From assembly GCF_030283145.1 (NCBI RefSeq), contig NZ_JASNWE010000002.1, forward strand, positions 124,001-188,000: a stretch of DNA of 64,000 bases, read 5' to 3'. The notes under the pieces were generated by a model. That model saw nothing but the letters and a program-made list of their open reading frames with translations, made no database searches and was not told the DNA's origin. Each line of letters opens with the position of its first letter. Within the stretch, counting starts at the first letter, position 1. The position numbers and the translations under genes are program-made. This DNA comes from Actinomadura xylanilytica (GTDB lineage: Bacteria > Actinomycetota > Actinomycetes > Streptosporangiales > Streptosporangiaceae). Positions 49,001 to 56,653 of this stretch are shown here, piece by piece.

Positions 49001-50048
49001 CACGGTCAACAAGTGGTCGGAGTTCCGCACCATGATCCGCGACCTGTTCGGCAGCAAGCTGGAGCTGCGGATGGGCGACCCGTACGAGTCCGAGGTCGAC
49101 CGCAAGCTCGCGCAGAACGTCCCCGAGGGACGGGCCGGGCGCGGCCTCACCCGCGACAAGCTGCACTTCCTGACCGCGCTGCCGCGGCTGGACGGCGACC
49201 CGAACGCCGAGAACCTCGCCGACGGCGTCCGCAAGTTCGTCGGCGCCGTCGCCGGCAACTGGCAGGGGCCGGGAGCGCCCAAGGTCCGGATGCTGCCGGC
49301 GGTGCTCCAGGCCGCCCAGCTCCCGTCGCCGGCCGAGACCGGGACGCGGATCCCGTTCGCGATCGACGAGGACTCGCTGTCCCCGGTGTACCTGGACTTC
49401 TCCCAGGAGTCGCACTTCCTGGTGATCGGCGACACCGAGTGCGGCAAGTCCAACCTGATGAAGACCATCATCGGCGGGCTGCTCGACCGGTACACCCCCG
49501 CGCAGGCCAAGCTGGTCTTCCTCGACTACCGGCGGGCGCTGCTCGACACCGCCGACACCGAGCACCGGATCGGCTACGCGGCCTCCTCCACGGCCGCCGC
49601 GTCGCTGGTCAAGGACGTCGTCGGCGCGCTGAAGGCCCGGCTCCCACCGGCCGACCTCACCCCCGACCAGCTCCGCGACCGGTCCTGGTGGACGGGCGCC
49701 GACCTGTACCTGGTCATCGACGACTACGACCTGGTCGCCACGTCCAGCAACCCGGTGACCCAGCTCGTCGAGCTGCTCCCGCAGGCCCGCGACATCGGCC
49801 TGCACGTCATCGTGGCCCGCGCGTTCGGCGGATCGGGCCGCGCGATGTACGACCCGGTCCTCCAGCGAATCAAGGAGATGGGCTCCCCCAGCCTGCTGAT
49901 GTCCGGCAACAAGGACGAGGGGGTGGTCCTGGGCAACATCAAGGCCCACGCGCTGCCCCCGGGCCGCGGATACTTCATCGACCGCCGCGGCGGCACCCGG
50001 CTCGTCCAGACCGCCCACCAGCAGACCGCACCACCCCCGGAAAGGTAG
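46077..50048 (+). CDS. eccC: ESX motor ATPase EccC (three FtsK/SpoIIIE domains)
   Basis: 1323 residues from GTG 46077 (GGGAGGAAG about 6 bases upstream). Two N-terminal membrane helices (about 40-85), then the DUF-type stalk domain and three ATPase domains. Their Walker A motifs are GATGSGKS (481-488), GAPQSGKS (833-840) and GDTECGKS (1118-1125). Domain 1 has an intact DE Walker B (FLVLDEFSE). Domains 2 and 3 have DG and DD instead, the usual pattern in which domain 1 is the active motor and domain 3 binds the substrate signal. EccCa and EccCb are fused here. It is co-directional with the YbaB-like gene 4 bases downstream. Confidence 0.96.
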   Translation: MSTVVVRRRERRKPPALPRGEVLLESPPELPEVVPQGFQAVLTYLPMLAGSGAMVFMMVGRGGGTMQYVAGGMFAVSMFGMMLGQVGRGNGERKVKLNNERRDYLRYLGQVRRRVRAAAKQQREALEWGSPDPESLWSLVMSARLWERRPPDDDFGQVRVGTGAQKLAVQLVSPETKPVEDLEPMSAGALRRFMRTHANVPNLPISVSLRSFSRIVPHGDPEAVYGMVRAMITQIAAFHSPDDVQISICAARQRLPWWQWVKWLPHNLHPTEHDAAGQVRLTSESMATLEAMFGQAVKDRPRFTPGMSQDDLPYHIIIMDGGQASYDSQLAADGIEGVCIIDLTGSTAPTHESTMLRLEVQKEQIARLTKDRTGKDVYTRIGKPDTITLQQAEALARQLAPLRASGLQGPEEDALSSATTMTSLLGIENPFSVDPAEVWRPRAPRNRLRVPIGIDPDGRPVSLDIKESAQGGMGPHGLCIGATGSGKSELLRTLVLGLATTHSSEVLNFVLVDFKGGATFLGMDELNHVSAVITNLEDELPLVDRMYAALEGEMVRRQEYLRSSGNYASLRDYEKAREQGAALKPMPTLFLVLDEFSELLSAKPEFADLFVMIGRLGRSLGVHILLASQRLEEGKLRGLDTHLSYRIGLRTFSAQESRVVLGSPDAYELPSAPGHGYMKFGTESMTRFRAAYVSGPATEDLQPAQKKGKQHLRQVVPYIPDYIRPQVIDEPGQKEEQKEESQASLFDVVVKQLEGHGPPAHEIWLPPLDVPPTLDELLPTLAVVPGLGLTSQNDAWRNRLHAITGIVDRPFHQRRDPMYTDLSGAAGNVGIAGAPQSGKSTMLRTLIASLAVLHTPQQVQFYCLDFGGGTLAAFEELPHVGGIATRLDADRVRRTVAEVTSLLEQREREFAERGIDGMATYRRMRAAGEIPGDGYGDVFLVVDGWMTVRQDYENIEPVITDLTSRGLGYGIHVIATVNKWSEFRTMIRDLFGSKLELRMGDPYESEVDRKLAQNVPEGRAGRGLTRDKLHFLTALPRLDGDPNAENLADGVRKFVGAVAGNWQGPGAPKVRMLPAVLQAAQLPSPAETGTRIPFAIDEDSLSPVYLDFSQESHFLVIGDTECGKSNLMKTIIGGLLDRYTPAQAKLVFLDYRRALLDTADTEHRIGYAASSTAAASLVKDVVGALKARLPPADLTPDQLRDRSWWTGADLYLVIDDYDLVATSSNPVTQLVELLPQARDIGLHVIVARAFGGSGRAMYDPVLQRIKEMGSPSLLMSGNKDEGVVLGNIKAHALPPGRGYFIDRRGGTRLVQTAHQQTAPPPER

Positions 50049-50052
50049 ACCA

Positions 50053-50532
50053 ATGCCAGAGTTCAGCCTCGGTCAGGGCTTCGAGCGCTTCCAGCGCGAC
50101 ATGGAGCAGAACGTCGGCGACTTCTCCAAGATGCAGGACCGCATCAAGGAGGCCCTAGGGAAGGGCGAGGCGGCCGACGGCCGGATCGCCGCCGAGTTCC
50201 GCAGCGAGGGCGGCCTCACCAAGCTCACCCTGGACCCCCGCGTGTTACGGATGGGGACCGAGGAGCTCAGCGCGGAGGTGTGCAAGGCCGTCAACGCGGC
50301 CAGCCAGGACTTCCAGACGCAGGTCCGCGCGGCCGGCTCCGAGATGTTCTCGATGGGCCAGGACTCGGCGAAGGGGATGGACCCCTCCGCCGCCCTCGCC
50401 TCCCTCGACAAGATCGCCAACGGCTTCGCCGGCCAGATGAAGGACCTGGCCCGCGAGCTCGGCCTCCAGCAGCAGCGCGCCAAGGAGGCCATGGAGAACT
50501 ACCAGGGCAAGGGCGACCCCACCGCCCGTTGA
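50053..50532 (+). CDS. YbaB/EspL-like protein C
   Basis: 159 residues, starting 4 bases after the eccC stop and so surely co-transcribed with it. Helix (GFERFQRDMEQNVGDFSKMQ), then a beta meander with LTLDPRVLRM, then long helices. Third member of the DPR-x2-RM family in this locus. The direct link with the motor ATPase argues for a secretion role (EspL-like chaperone) over nucleoid binding. Confidence 0.72.
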   Translation: MPEFSLGQGFERFQRDMEQNVGDFSKMQDRIKEALGKGEAADGRIAAEFRSEGGLTKLTLDPRVLRMGTEELSAEVCKAVNAASQDFQTQVRAAGSEMFSMGQDSAKGMDPSAALASLDKIANGFAGQMKDLARELGLQQQRAKEAMENYQGKGDPTAR

Positions 50533-50546
50533 CCCTTCTGCGCGGA

Positions 50547-50574
50547 GGCCCCCGGAACGAGCGTTCCGGGGGCC
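50547..50574. terminator. bidirectional terminator
   Basis: A perfect 12-bp stem (50547-50558 with 50563-50574) and GAGC loop lie between the converging eccC operon and the gene ending at 50585. No T-run follows on either side, but position and stem strength fit a shared terminator. Confidence 0.75.
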
Positions 50575-50584
50575 GGCGTGGTGG

Positions 50585-51220
50585 TCAGACTTGCGGGGTG
50601 GAGAGTTCCAGGGCCAGGGGGGCTGCGATGACGAGGGTGCGCAGGGGCTCGGGCAACTGCGTGTAGCGCTGCTTCAGGGTGAGGCTGCGGCGCTTCTGGG
50701 AGGTGGCCGAACGGCGGATCTCGATCAGGGCGACCTCGGTGCCCTGCGCGTCGGTGACGGTGCAGTCCTGGCCCTGGGCGCCAGCGCCGCCGGTGACGGT
50801 GCAGACGACCTGGTCGTAGCCGTCGTGGACGACGCGTTCCGTGGTCGTGCGACCGCCGCTGGAGAACGCCTTGAACAGGCCCTTCGCGCCGACCGGCCTG
50901 GTGGCCATGTGGCCGATCCGGGAGCCGTCGGGGGCGAGGACGGCGGGCCGGGTGAGCTCCGTCATCGGGTTCCCGGCACGGTCGACGAAGAACAGTGGGG
51001 TCTCGTCCGGTCCCTCGACACGGACCAGGACCCGCGACTCGTCCACGGCGGCGTGCGGGTCCGCGTACGGGAGCGCGCCGCCGCCCCGCGGTTCGGGCCG
51101 CCCGGTCGGGACCCGGACGGCCCTGGCCAGCAGCTCGCCCTGCGGGCCGGTGATGACGTACGCGCGGGGGCCGGCGGGCTCGTCCATCGTCCAGATCGGG
51201 GCATCGTACAGACCGGCCAT
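50585..51220 (-). CDS. LURP-one/scramblase-like protein 1
   Basis: 211 residues from ATG 51220, 3 bases after the previous stop. Beta-rich throughout, with PRAYVITGPQGELLARAV, FFVDRAGNPMTEL, VLAPDGSRIGHM and TVTDAQGTEVALIEIRRS, closing with a hydrophobic helix (LRTLVIAAPLALEL). Repeated D-x-x-G-x-x-[IV] strands and the final helix are the plan of Tubby-like C-terminal folds (LURP-one/scramblase). That assignment is inferred. Paralogue of the next gene upstream. Confidence 0.5.
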   Translation of the reverse strand: MAGLYDAPIWTMDEPAGPRAYVITGPQGELLARAVRVPTGRPEPRGGGALPYADPHAAVDESRVLVRVEGPDETPLFFVDRAGNPMTELTRPAVLAPDGSRIGHMATRPVGAKGLFKAFSSGGRTTTERVVHDGYDQVVCTVTGGAGAQGQDCTVTDAQGTEVALIEIRRSATSQKRRSLTLKQRYTQLPEPLRTLVIAAPLALELSTPQV

Positions 51221-51223
51221 GGG

Positions 51224-51853
51224 TCAGCTCCGGCTCAGGTCGAAGGCGATCGGCGAGGCGATCACGAGCGTGCGCAGCGGGTCCGGTAGCCGGAAGGGCA
51301 GGTGCAGGACGTACCGGTCGCCGGACCACTGGTTCCGGGCCCGCTCCATCCGGGCGAGCTCGGTGCCGTCCGGGTCGGTGTACGCGCAGGCCCGCCCGCC
51401 GACCGCGTGGTCGATGACGCCGCCCACGTACGTCGGCTCCCAGGTGATGGAGCACAGCGGCGTGCCGCCGGCGTCGAGAAGCTGCTGCGCCTGGTTGAAG
51501 TCGCTGCGACCGCCGGGGAGGCGGCTCCGGCCCTCCAGGTGGCTCCGCGCGAACGCCGCCGCGTCCTCGGCGAAGCGGCCGATGAGCGTGCCGTCCGGCG
51601 CGACGATCGCGACCGGCGAGTCGGGGGCGCGGTCGACGAAGAACAGCGGGGCGCCGTCCAGGCCGCTGACCTGGACGACGACGCGGGCGTTCGCCGGGCC
51701 CGACCCGAACCGGCCGAGCAGGCCCTTGCGCGGACGCTCCCCGGCCGCCTGGACGCCGCGGGCGAGCGGGTTCTCCCGGGCGTCGCCGATCTCGTACTCC
51801 AGCGCGGCCGAGCGCTGCTCGATGACCAGCACCGGAGCGGCGAAGACGCTCAA
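51224..51853 (-). CDS. LURP-one/scramblase-like protein 2
   Basis: 209 residues. The best start is TTG 51853, 25 bases after the stop of the T7SS substrate gene; the ribosome site is weak. It has the same beta plan as its neighbour: APLFFVDRAPDSPVAIV, VAPDGTLIGRF, AYTDPDGTELARMER and a terminal helix PDPLRTLVIASPIAFDLS. The two differ mainly in the middle third. Co-location with a membrane-inserting ESX protein suggests membrane surface work or immunity; neither is shown. Confidence 0.5.
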   Translation of the reverse strand: MSVFAAPVLVIEQRSAALEYEIGDARENPLARGVQAAGERPRKGLLGRFGSGPANARVVVQVSGLDGAPLFFVDRAPDSPVAIVAPDGTLIGRFAEDAAAFARSHLEGRSRLPGGRSDFNQAQQLLDAGGTPLCSITWEPTYVGGVIDHAVGGRACAYTDPDGTELARMERARNQWSGDRYVLHLPFRLPDPLRTLVIASPIAFDLSRS

Positions 51854-51878
51854 CGGCGGGCCGTCCGCCGCCCGGCGG

Positions 51879-53117
51879 TCACCGGTCCCACGGCGGCGCC
51901 TCGCTCTCGGACTTGGAGTTGCCGAGCACCGACTCGGTCTTGTCGCTCCACGTGGTCTTGCCGTCGCCGTCGACGGCGACGCCGTTGGTCGAGTTGTAGA
52001 CGTTGCCGGTCTGGTAGGTGGCGCCGTGGTTCTCCTTGACCGACCAGCTGCCGTCGTCGACGCCGTACCTGCCATCGACCCCGCCGGTGGCGCCGTAGCC
52101 GTTCTTCTCGTAGCCGCCGTTGATGCCGCCGTACACCGAGTCGTTGCCCTTGGCGTCCTCTTCCCAGCCGACCTTGCCGCCGCCGGTCACGCCGGAGGCG
52201 GTGGTGTACTTGCCCTCGCCCTCCACGCCCATCCAGCCGCGGTCGCCGTACTTGGCGTGCGCGCCGACCACGGCCGTGCCGCCGCCGGGGCCCTCGACGG
52301 TCGCGCCGGCGCCGACGTTCCAGGTGCTGTCGAAGTTGCGGTCGGCGTCGAGGTCGACGGCCTTGAGCGGCGTGCCCTTGCCGCCGCCCTCGATGTTGAC
52401 GCCGCCGGTCCGGTTGACGTAGTTGAGGCCGGCGTTCGCCGCGTTCTGCCCGAGGTTGGCGAGCGCGCCGGCCGCGCCGGTGGCCTGCGCCTGCATGAAG
52501 TCGCCGAGGGCCTTGTCGTTGCCCTTGACCGTCTCGGCGATCGCGGCCACCATCGACCCGCCCGCCATGGTCGCGGCCCCGAGCTGGCCGACGCCGGCGA
52601 GGATGGCCGTGGCGACGTGCGTGACGGTCAGGCAGGTCGCCGCGATCGCCAGCAGCTCCGGGTAGGCCGGGGCGCCGACCACCGAGGCGAGCGCGGCGGC
52701 GGCGGCGATGGCCAGCACGCCGAGGAAGCTCCCCATCGCCAGCGCGAAGATCGCGTACGCGAACAGCGCGTAGGCGATCACGGTGAGGGCGATCCCGACC
52801 GCCATGCAGAAGACGTAGAGGACCTGGAGCTGGGAGCAGAACTCCTGGACCTTGGCCTCATAGCCCTTGCGGTCGTCGGCCGTCCAGTCCTGCCCGCCGA
52901 TGGAGGCGACGCTCTGCTGGAGATCCTCGGCGGTCTTCTGGACGAGGCCCGCCGCGTTCTGCCATTCGATTCCGGCCTTCTCCAGGTCGGTGGCCTTGCC
53001 GGTGGACGCCTTGAACTCGAAGTTGACCATGATGGCCGGCGCTAACACCAGCCCGGCCGCCATCGCCTCGGTGGTGGCGATGTTCATCATGCCGTCGGAC
53101 GCCGAAAGCGCACTCAT
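51879..53117 (-). CDS. T7SS substrate-like membrane protein with beta-repeat and PPWDR tail (module 1)
   Basis: 412 residues. Residues 1-95 are helical with DWTADDRKGYEAKVQEF, then about four membrane helices (100-190) and a linker. The last 200 residues are rich in G, Y, T, V, N and D in alternating strands (GGKVGWEED, VYGGINGGYEKNGYGATGGV, GVDGRYGVDDGSW), ending SEAPPWDR. The alternating pattern recalls antiparallel barrel or repeat adhesins. It is preceded by a small helical partner gene 48 bases upstream. No known toxin motif. Confidence 0.62.
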   Translation of the reverse strand: MSALSASDGMMNIATTEAMAAGLVLAPAIMVNFEFKASTGKATDLEKAGIEWQNAAGLVQKTAEDLQQSVASIGGQDWTADDRKGYEAKVQEFCSQLQVLYVFCMAVGIALTVIAYALFAYAIFALAMGSFLGVLAIAAAAALASVVGAPAYPELLAIAATCLTVTHVATAILAGVGQLGAATMAGGSMVAAIAETVKGNDKALGDFMQAQATGAAGALANLGQNAANAGLNYVNRTGGVNIEGGGKGTPLKAVDLDADRNFDSTWNVGAGATVEGPGGGTAVVGAHAKYGDRGWMGVEGEGKYTTASGVTGGGKVGWEEDAKGNDSVYGGINGGYEKNGYGATGGVDGRYGVDDGSWSVKENHGATYQTGNVYNSTNGVAVDGDGKTTWSDKTESVLGNSKSESEAPPWDR

Positions 53118-53165
53118 GTTCTGCCGTTCCTTCGCTGTGGTTCAGGGATGAAACAGGGTGCGCCG

Positions 53166-53474
53166 TCAGACCGTCCTGATCACGTTCGCGTTCTCCGCGC
53201 CGGTGTAGTTCTCGGCCGTGGTCGCGATGCCCTTGGCCAAGCCGTCGAGCATCTCCAGATGGGTCTTCAGGTCCTCGAACGCGAACTGGACGGCACCGGG
53301 GTAGGCCATCGAGGCCGTCGTGCAGGTAATGCTGAACGAGCCGCCCTCCAGGTTGTAGACATCGATGGTGTTCAGCGTGTCCCCGGCCTTCTGGAGGCTC
53401 GGCGCGATCTTGCTTTTGATCTCCTTGCCGTGCTGCTCGATCCGTCCGGGATTGATCTCGATCCGGTCGCCCAT
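53166..53474 (-). CDS. small WXG100-like partner protein (module 1)
   Basis: 102 residues from ATG 53474 (GAGGGGCGAG upstream). Helix (RIEINPGRIEQHGKEIKSKI), a turn region with SFSITCTTASMAYPGAVQFA, and a second helix EDLKTHLEMLDGLAKGI ending YTGAENANVIRTV. About 40 percent identical by eye to the 56351 protein, with the same length and position relative to a larger partner. Probable heterodimer subunit for the 412-residue protein. Confidence 0.65.
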   Translation of the reverse strand: MGDRIEINPGRIEQHGKEIKSKIAPSLQKAGDTLNTIDVYNLEGGSFSITCTTASMAYPGAVQFAFEDLKTHLEMLDGLAKGIATTAENYTGAENANVIRTV

Positions 53475-53663
53475 ACTCGCCCCTCGTTCCGGTCCGCCAC
53501 GCTCCGGCACACTTCATCCGATTCCGCGCCCCTGCCGCGCGGTCTCCGCGGCAGGATAGGACATATCGCTCTCTTCGTGACGGACTTCAGTTGCCGGATA
53601 TGCGGCACGCCTGATCCTTTAGAGTCGGTGAGGACCGGAGTGCGGCGGCATGGAGGCTTTCAG

Positions 53664-54839
53664 ATGAGATGGACGGCGGTCGCGGTGGTGACCGGCGGCC
53701 TCGCGGCCCTGGTCGCCGTTCCCATGCCGGCGCAGGCCGCGGCGGGCTGCCCGAGCGCGCCCGAGTCCGGCGGGCTGGTCAAGAACCAGATCACCGACAC
53801 ACCGTGGGCGCAGAAGCTGCTCCCCCTCGCCGAGGCGCAGGAGAAGGCCGACGGGCACGGTGTGAAGATCGCTGTGATCGACAGCGGGGTCGACACCACC
53901 AGCCCGCAGCTCGCCGGCCAGGCCGTGCCCACCGTCGACCTCACCGGCACCGGCCGGCGCGACTGCGTCGGGCACGGCACCGAGGTCGCCGGCATCATCG
54001 CGGCCAAGCCGAAGATGAGCCTGTTCGTGGGCGTCGCGCCCGGCGCCCGGATCATCCCGATCAAGTACGCGGCGACGGCCACCAACAACGACGACCGGCT
54101 GCTGGTCAAGGGCATCGACGAGGCGGTCAGGCGCGGCGCGCAGATCATCAACATCTCGTCCGAGACGCACACCGACACCCCCGAGCTCCGGCAGGCGGTC
54201 ACCCGGGCGCAGAACGCGAACATCCTGATCGTCGCCGCGGCCGGCAACGTCAACCCGAAGAAGGGCGGGTCGCCCACGCCGTCCTACCCGGCGCAGTACA
54301 GCGGGGTCCTCTCGGTCGGCGCGATCGCGCAGGACGGCCAGGTCACCCAGTTCTCCAACACCGCCACCCGGGTCTCGGTGATCGCCCCCGGCAAGGACAT
54401 CCTCACCATCGCCCCCGGCGGCGGCTACATCGTCAAGGGCGAGGGGACCAGCTTCGCGACCCCGTTCGTCGCCGGCGTGGCCGCGCTGGTCAAGCAGACC
54501 CATCCGCGGCTGACCGCCGCGCAGCTCAAGCAGCGCATCGAGGCCACCGCCGACGGGCAGAAGGGCGCGGGCAGCGGCTACGGCGTGGTCAACCCGCTCG
54601 CCGCCGTCACCGCGGTGATCGACCCCAACACCCCGCTGGCGCCCGCATCCGAGCCCGGCTCGGTCCGGCTCGCGGTGGCCGACAAGCCCGACCCCGCCGT
54701 CCGCAACACCGCCCTCGGCATCGGGCTCGGCGGGCTCGGCCTCGCGGCCCTCGTCGTCGCGGGCGGGGTGCTGATCCCCGCGGGCCGGCGGCGCGGCTGG
54801 CGTCCGGGCTGGGTCACCCAGCAGCACCGGGCCGACTGA
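53664..54839 (+). CDS. mycP: mycosin-type subtilisin protease 2
   Basis: 391 residues from ATG 53664 (GGAGG about 8 bases upstream). Signal peptide to about residue 27. Triad Asp73 (VIDSGVD), His104 (GHGTEVAG) and Ser263 (EGTSFATPFVAG), with Asn195. One C-terminal membrane helix (about 351-372) and a short basic tail. It is a full mycosin, less similar to the first copy than expected for a recent duplicate. It is transcribed against its neighbours, between the two PWD-tailed modules, and may process those proteins. Confidence 0.88.
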   Translation: MRWTAVAVVTGGLAALVAVPMPAQAAAGCPSAPESGGLVKNQITDTPWAQKLLPLAEAQEKADGHGVKIAVIDSGVDTTSPQLAGQAVPTVDLTGTGRRDCVGHGTEVAGIIAAKPKMSLFVGVAPGARIIPIKYAATATNNDDRLLVKGIDEAVRRGAQIINISSETHTDTPELRQAVTRAQNANILIVAAAGNVNPKKGGSPTPSYPAQYSGVLSVGAIAQDGQVTQFSNTATRVSVIAPGKDILTIAPGGGYIVKGEGTSFATPFVAGVAALVKQTHPRLTAAQLKQRIEATADGQKGAGSGYGVVNPLAAVTAVIDPNTPLAPASEPGSVRLAVADKPDPAVRNTALGIGLGGLGLAALVVAGGVLIPAGRRRGWRPGWVTQQHRAD

Positions 54840-55048
54840 GCGATGTAATACGTTCCGGAGGCGCGGAAACCCCGGCGGAAGGTCGCCGGAACGGCCCGCG
54901 ACAGGTCCTCGCGCATCCGGCCGAGGCTCGCGACCCGTCCCTCGGGCGGACGGTCACCGAACCCCTGCCCGGCATATCCCAGTGCCGCGCCCGTCGGAGC
55001 GGTGCTCTGATAGGTGAGTTGCGCCCGAGGTTCCGCACCGAACACGAA

Positions 55049-55076
55049 ACGGGACCCCGTTCCCACGGGATCCCGT
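55049..55076. terminator. terminator-like hairpin between convergent genes
   Basis: 55049-55060 pairs with 55065-55076 around a TCCC loop (one mismatch in 12). It sits between the ends of mycosin 2 and the 403-residue gene, which converge here. Confidence 0.6.
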
Positions 55077-55101
55077 CGCTCGGCTCCGGTTCGCGCTCTG
55101 G

Positions 55102-56313
55102 CTACTTGTCCCAGGGCGGGGTCTCGTCGGTCCCGTCCGGGGTCTCGTGCTTGTAGGTGGTGCTGCCGCCGCCCTGGCCGTCGTACTCGTAGCCGTAGGT
55201 CGTCTTGTCGTCGTCCTTGCCCAACTGCTGGGTGCCGCCGTAGCCCTCGATCTTCCCCTGGCCGGTCCCGAAGTCGTGCTCGCCGCTGACGCCGGCGGTG
55301 TAGCCGCTGACCGAGCCGGGCGTCGAGACCCCGGCCTTGGCGCCGTAGGTGAGCTGCCCGGCCTCGCCCTGCCCAACGCCGTCGGGATCGGTGTACCCCG
55401 CGCTGAGCTCGGCCGACGCCCCGGACGGCTCGTGCTTGCCCGAGAGCGTGACGTCCCCGCCCTGGAAGCCCTCGTCGCCGAACTGGAGGTGCCCGTTCAC
55501 GGTGCCCTCGAAGTCGCCGGAGGTGAAGGTGGCCCCGCCGCCGACGGTCCACGTGTTGTCGGCGTCCCGGTCGGCGTCGAAGTCGACCTCGCTGAGGGGC
55601 GACTCGCCCTTGGCCGCGGAGAGGCTCGCGTTGACCATGTTCTGCCCGAGGTTGGCCAGGGCGGTTGCCGACCCGTTCATCTCGGCCGTCATGAAGTCGT
55701 TGAACGCCTGGTCGTTGCCCAGCCGGCTCTCCTGCATCGCGGTGACCAGCGAGCCGCCCTGGAACACCACCGCGGCGAGCCCTGCCGCCGTGACCAGGAT
55801 GCCGGTGGCGACCAGCGTGATGACCAGGAAGGTAGCGGCGATCTCCTCGCAGACGACGGTCGCCTCGGCGGTGATGACCCCCGCCGCCGCGGCCGCGGCG
55901 GTCACGGCGAGGATCGCGATCGCGATCCCCATCGAGACGGCGAAGATCGCGTACACGAACAGCGCCCACGCGTAGACGATCAGCGCCATGCTCACCGCGG
56001 TGCAGAAGGTGTGCATGACGTCCAACTGGGCGAGGAACTCCCCGACCTTCGCCTCGTAGAGGCGCCGGTCGTCGGCGTCCCAGTCCTGGGCCGCGATGTT
56101 CTCGACCGAGGCCCTGAGCTCGCTCGCGGTCCGCTCGATGGCGGCCACCGCCTCGTCCCATTTCTGGCTGGCCGTCTCCAGATTCGCCGGGCTGCCCTTG
56201 GCCAGCCCGAACTGGATGGTGATCGGAATGACCGGCGGGAGAATGTACTCCGCTCCGCTGGTGCAGGTCGTGGCGATTTCCATCATGCTGTCGTACGCGT
56301 CGAACGAGGTCAT
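55102..56313 (-). CDS. T7SS substrate-like membrane protein with beta-repeat and PPWDK tail (module 2)
   Basis: 403 residues. Same order as the 412-residue protein: helices with DWDADDRRLYEAKVGEF, about four membrane helices (98-190) with LGNDQAFNDFMTAEMNGSATALANLGQN-type linker, then about 170 residues of G/T/Y/D-rich strands (GGGATFTSGDFEGTVNGHLQ, AELSAGYTDPD), ending DETPPWDK. The linker sentence ALANLGQN is shared with module 1. Paralogous to it along its whole length; the beta region is the most diverged part. Confidence 0.62.
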   Translation of the reverse strand: MTSFDAYDSMMEIATTCTSGAEYILPPVIPITIQFGLAKGSPANLETASQKWDEAVAAIERTASELRASVENIAAQDWDADDRRLYEAKVGEFLAQLDVMHTFCTAVSMALIVYAWALFVYAIFAVSMGIAIAILAVTAAAAAAGVITAEATVVCEEIAATFLVITLVATGILVTAAGLAAVVFQGGSLVTAMQESRLGNDQAFNDFMTAEMNGSATALANLGQNMVNASLSAAKGESPLSEVDFDADRDADNTWTVGGGATFTSGDFEGTVNGHLQFGDEGFQGGDVTLSGKHEPSGASAELSAGYTDPDGVGQGEAGQLTYGAKAGVSTPGSVSGYTAGVSGEHDFGTGQGKIEGYGGTQQLGKDDDKTTYGYEYDGQGGGSTTYKHETPDGTDETPPWDK

Positions 56314-56350
56314 GCCCCTCTTCCCGGAATCGGCGCTGCCCGTGGACCGG

Positions 56351-56653
56351 TCAGACCTGAGTGATCGTGCTGGCCTCTTCGGCGGCCCGGTAGGTCCTGG
56401 CGGTCGCGTCGAGCCCGGAGGCGAACTTGCTCAGCATCTCCAGATGCGTTTCCAGGTCCTCGTAAGCGAACTGGAGCGCCATCGGATAGGCCATCGAGGC
56501 CATGGTGCCGTCGACGCTGAAGTCGCCGCCCTCGATGGTGCCGCCGGTGTTCAGCGCGTCCCGGGCACCATTGAGAATGCTCGCGATGGTGGACTTGACG
56601 TCCTCACCGTGCTGGGCGATTCGCTCGGGATTGATCTGGATCTGCTGGCCCAC
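56351..56653 (-). CDS. small WXG100-like partner protein (module 2)
   Basis: 100 residues from GTG 56653 (AGGAAGGA about 6 bases upstream). QQIQINPERIAQHGEDVKST opens a helix, then a turn with TMASMAYPMALQFAYEDL, and the second helix ends YRAAEEASTITQV. It parallels the 53166 protein closely. It is encoded 37 bases ahead of the 403-residue protein, so a co-secreted or co-folded pair is likely. Confidence 0.65.
   Translation of the reverse strand: MGQQIQINPERIAQHGEDVKSTIASILNGARDALNTGGTIEGGDFSVDGTMASMAYPMALQFAYEDLETHLEMLSKFASGLDATARTYRAAEEASTITQV

Noticed and set aside
45921..50018. 1365-codon open frame antisense to eccC
   Set aside because: Composition is dominated by R, G, A, V, D and H with no domain. 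It mirrors a well-supported eccC gene. GC-driven shadow.
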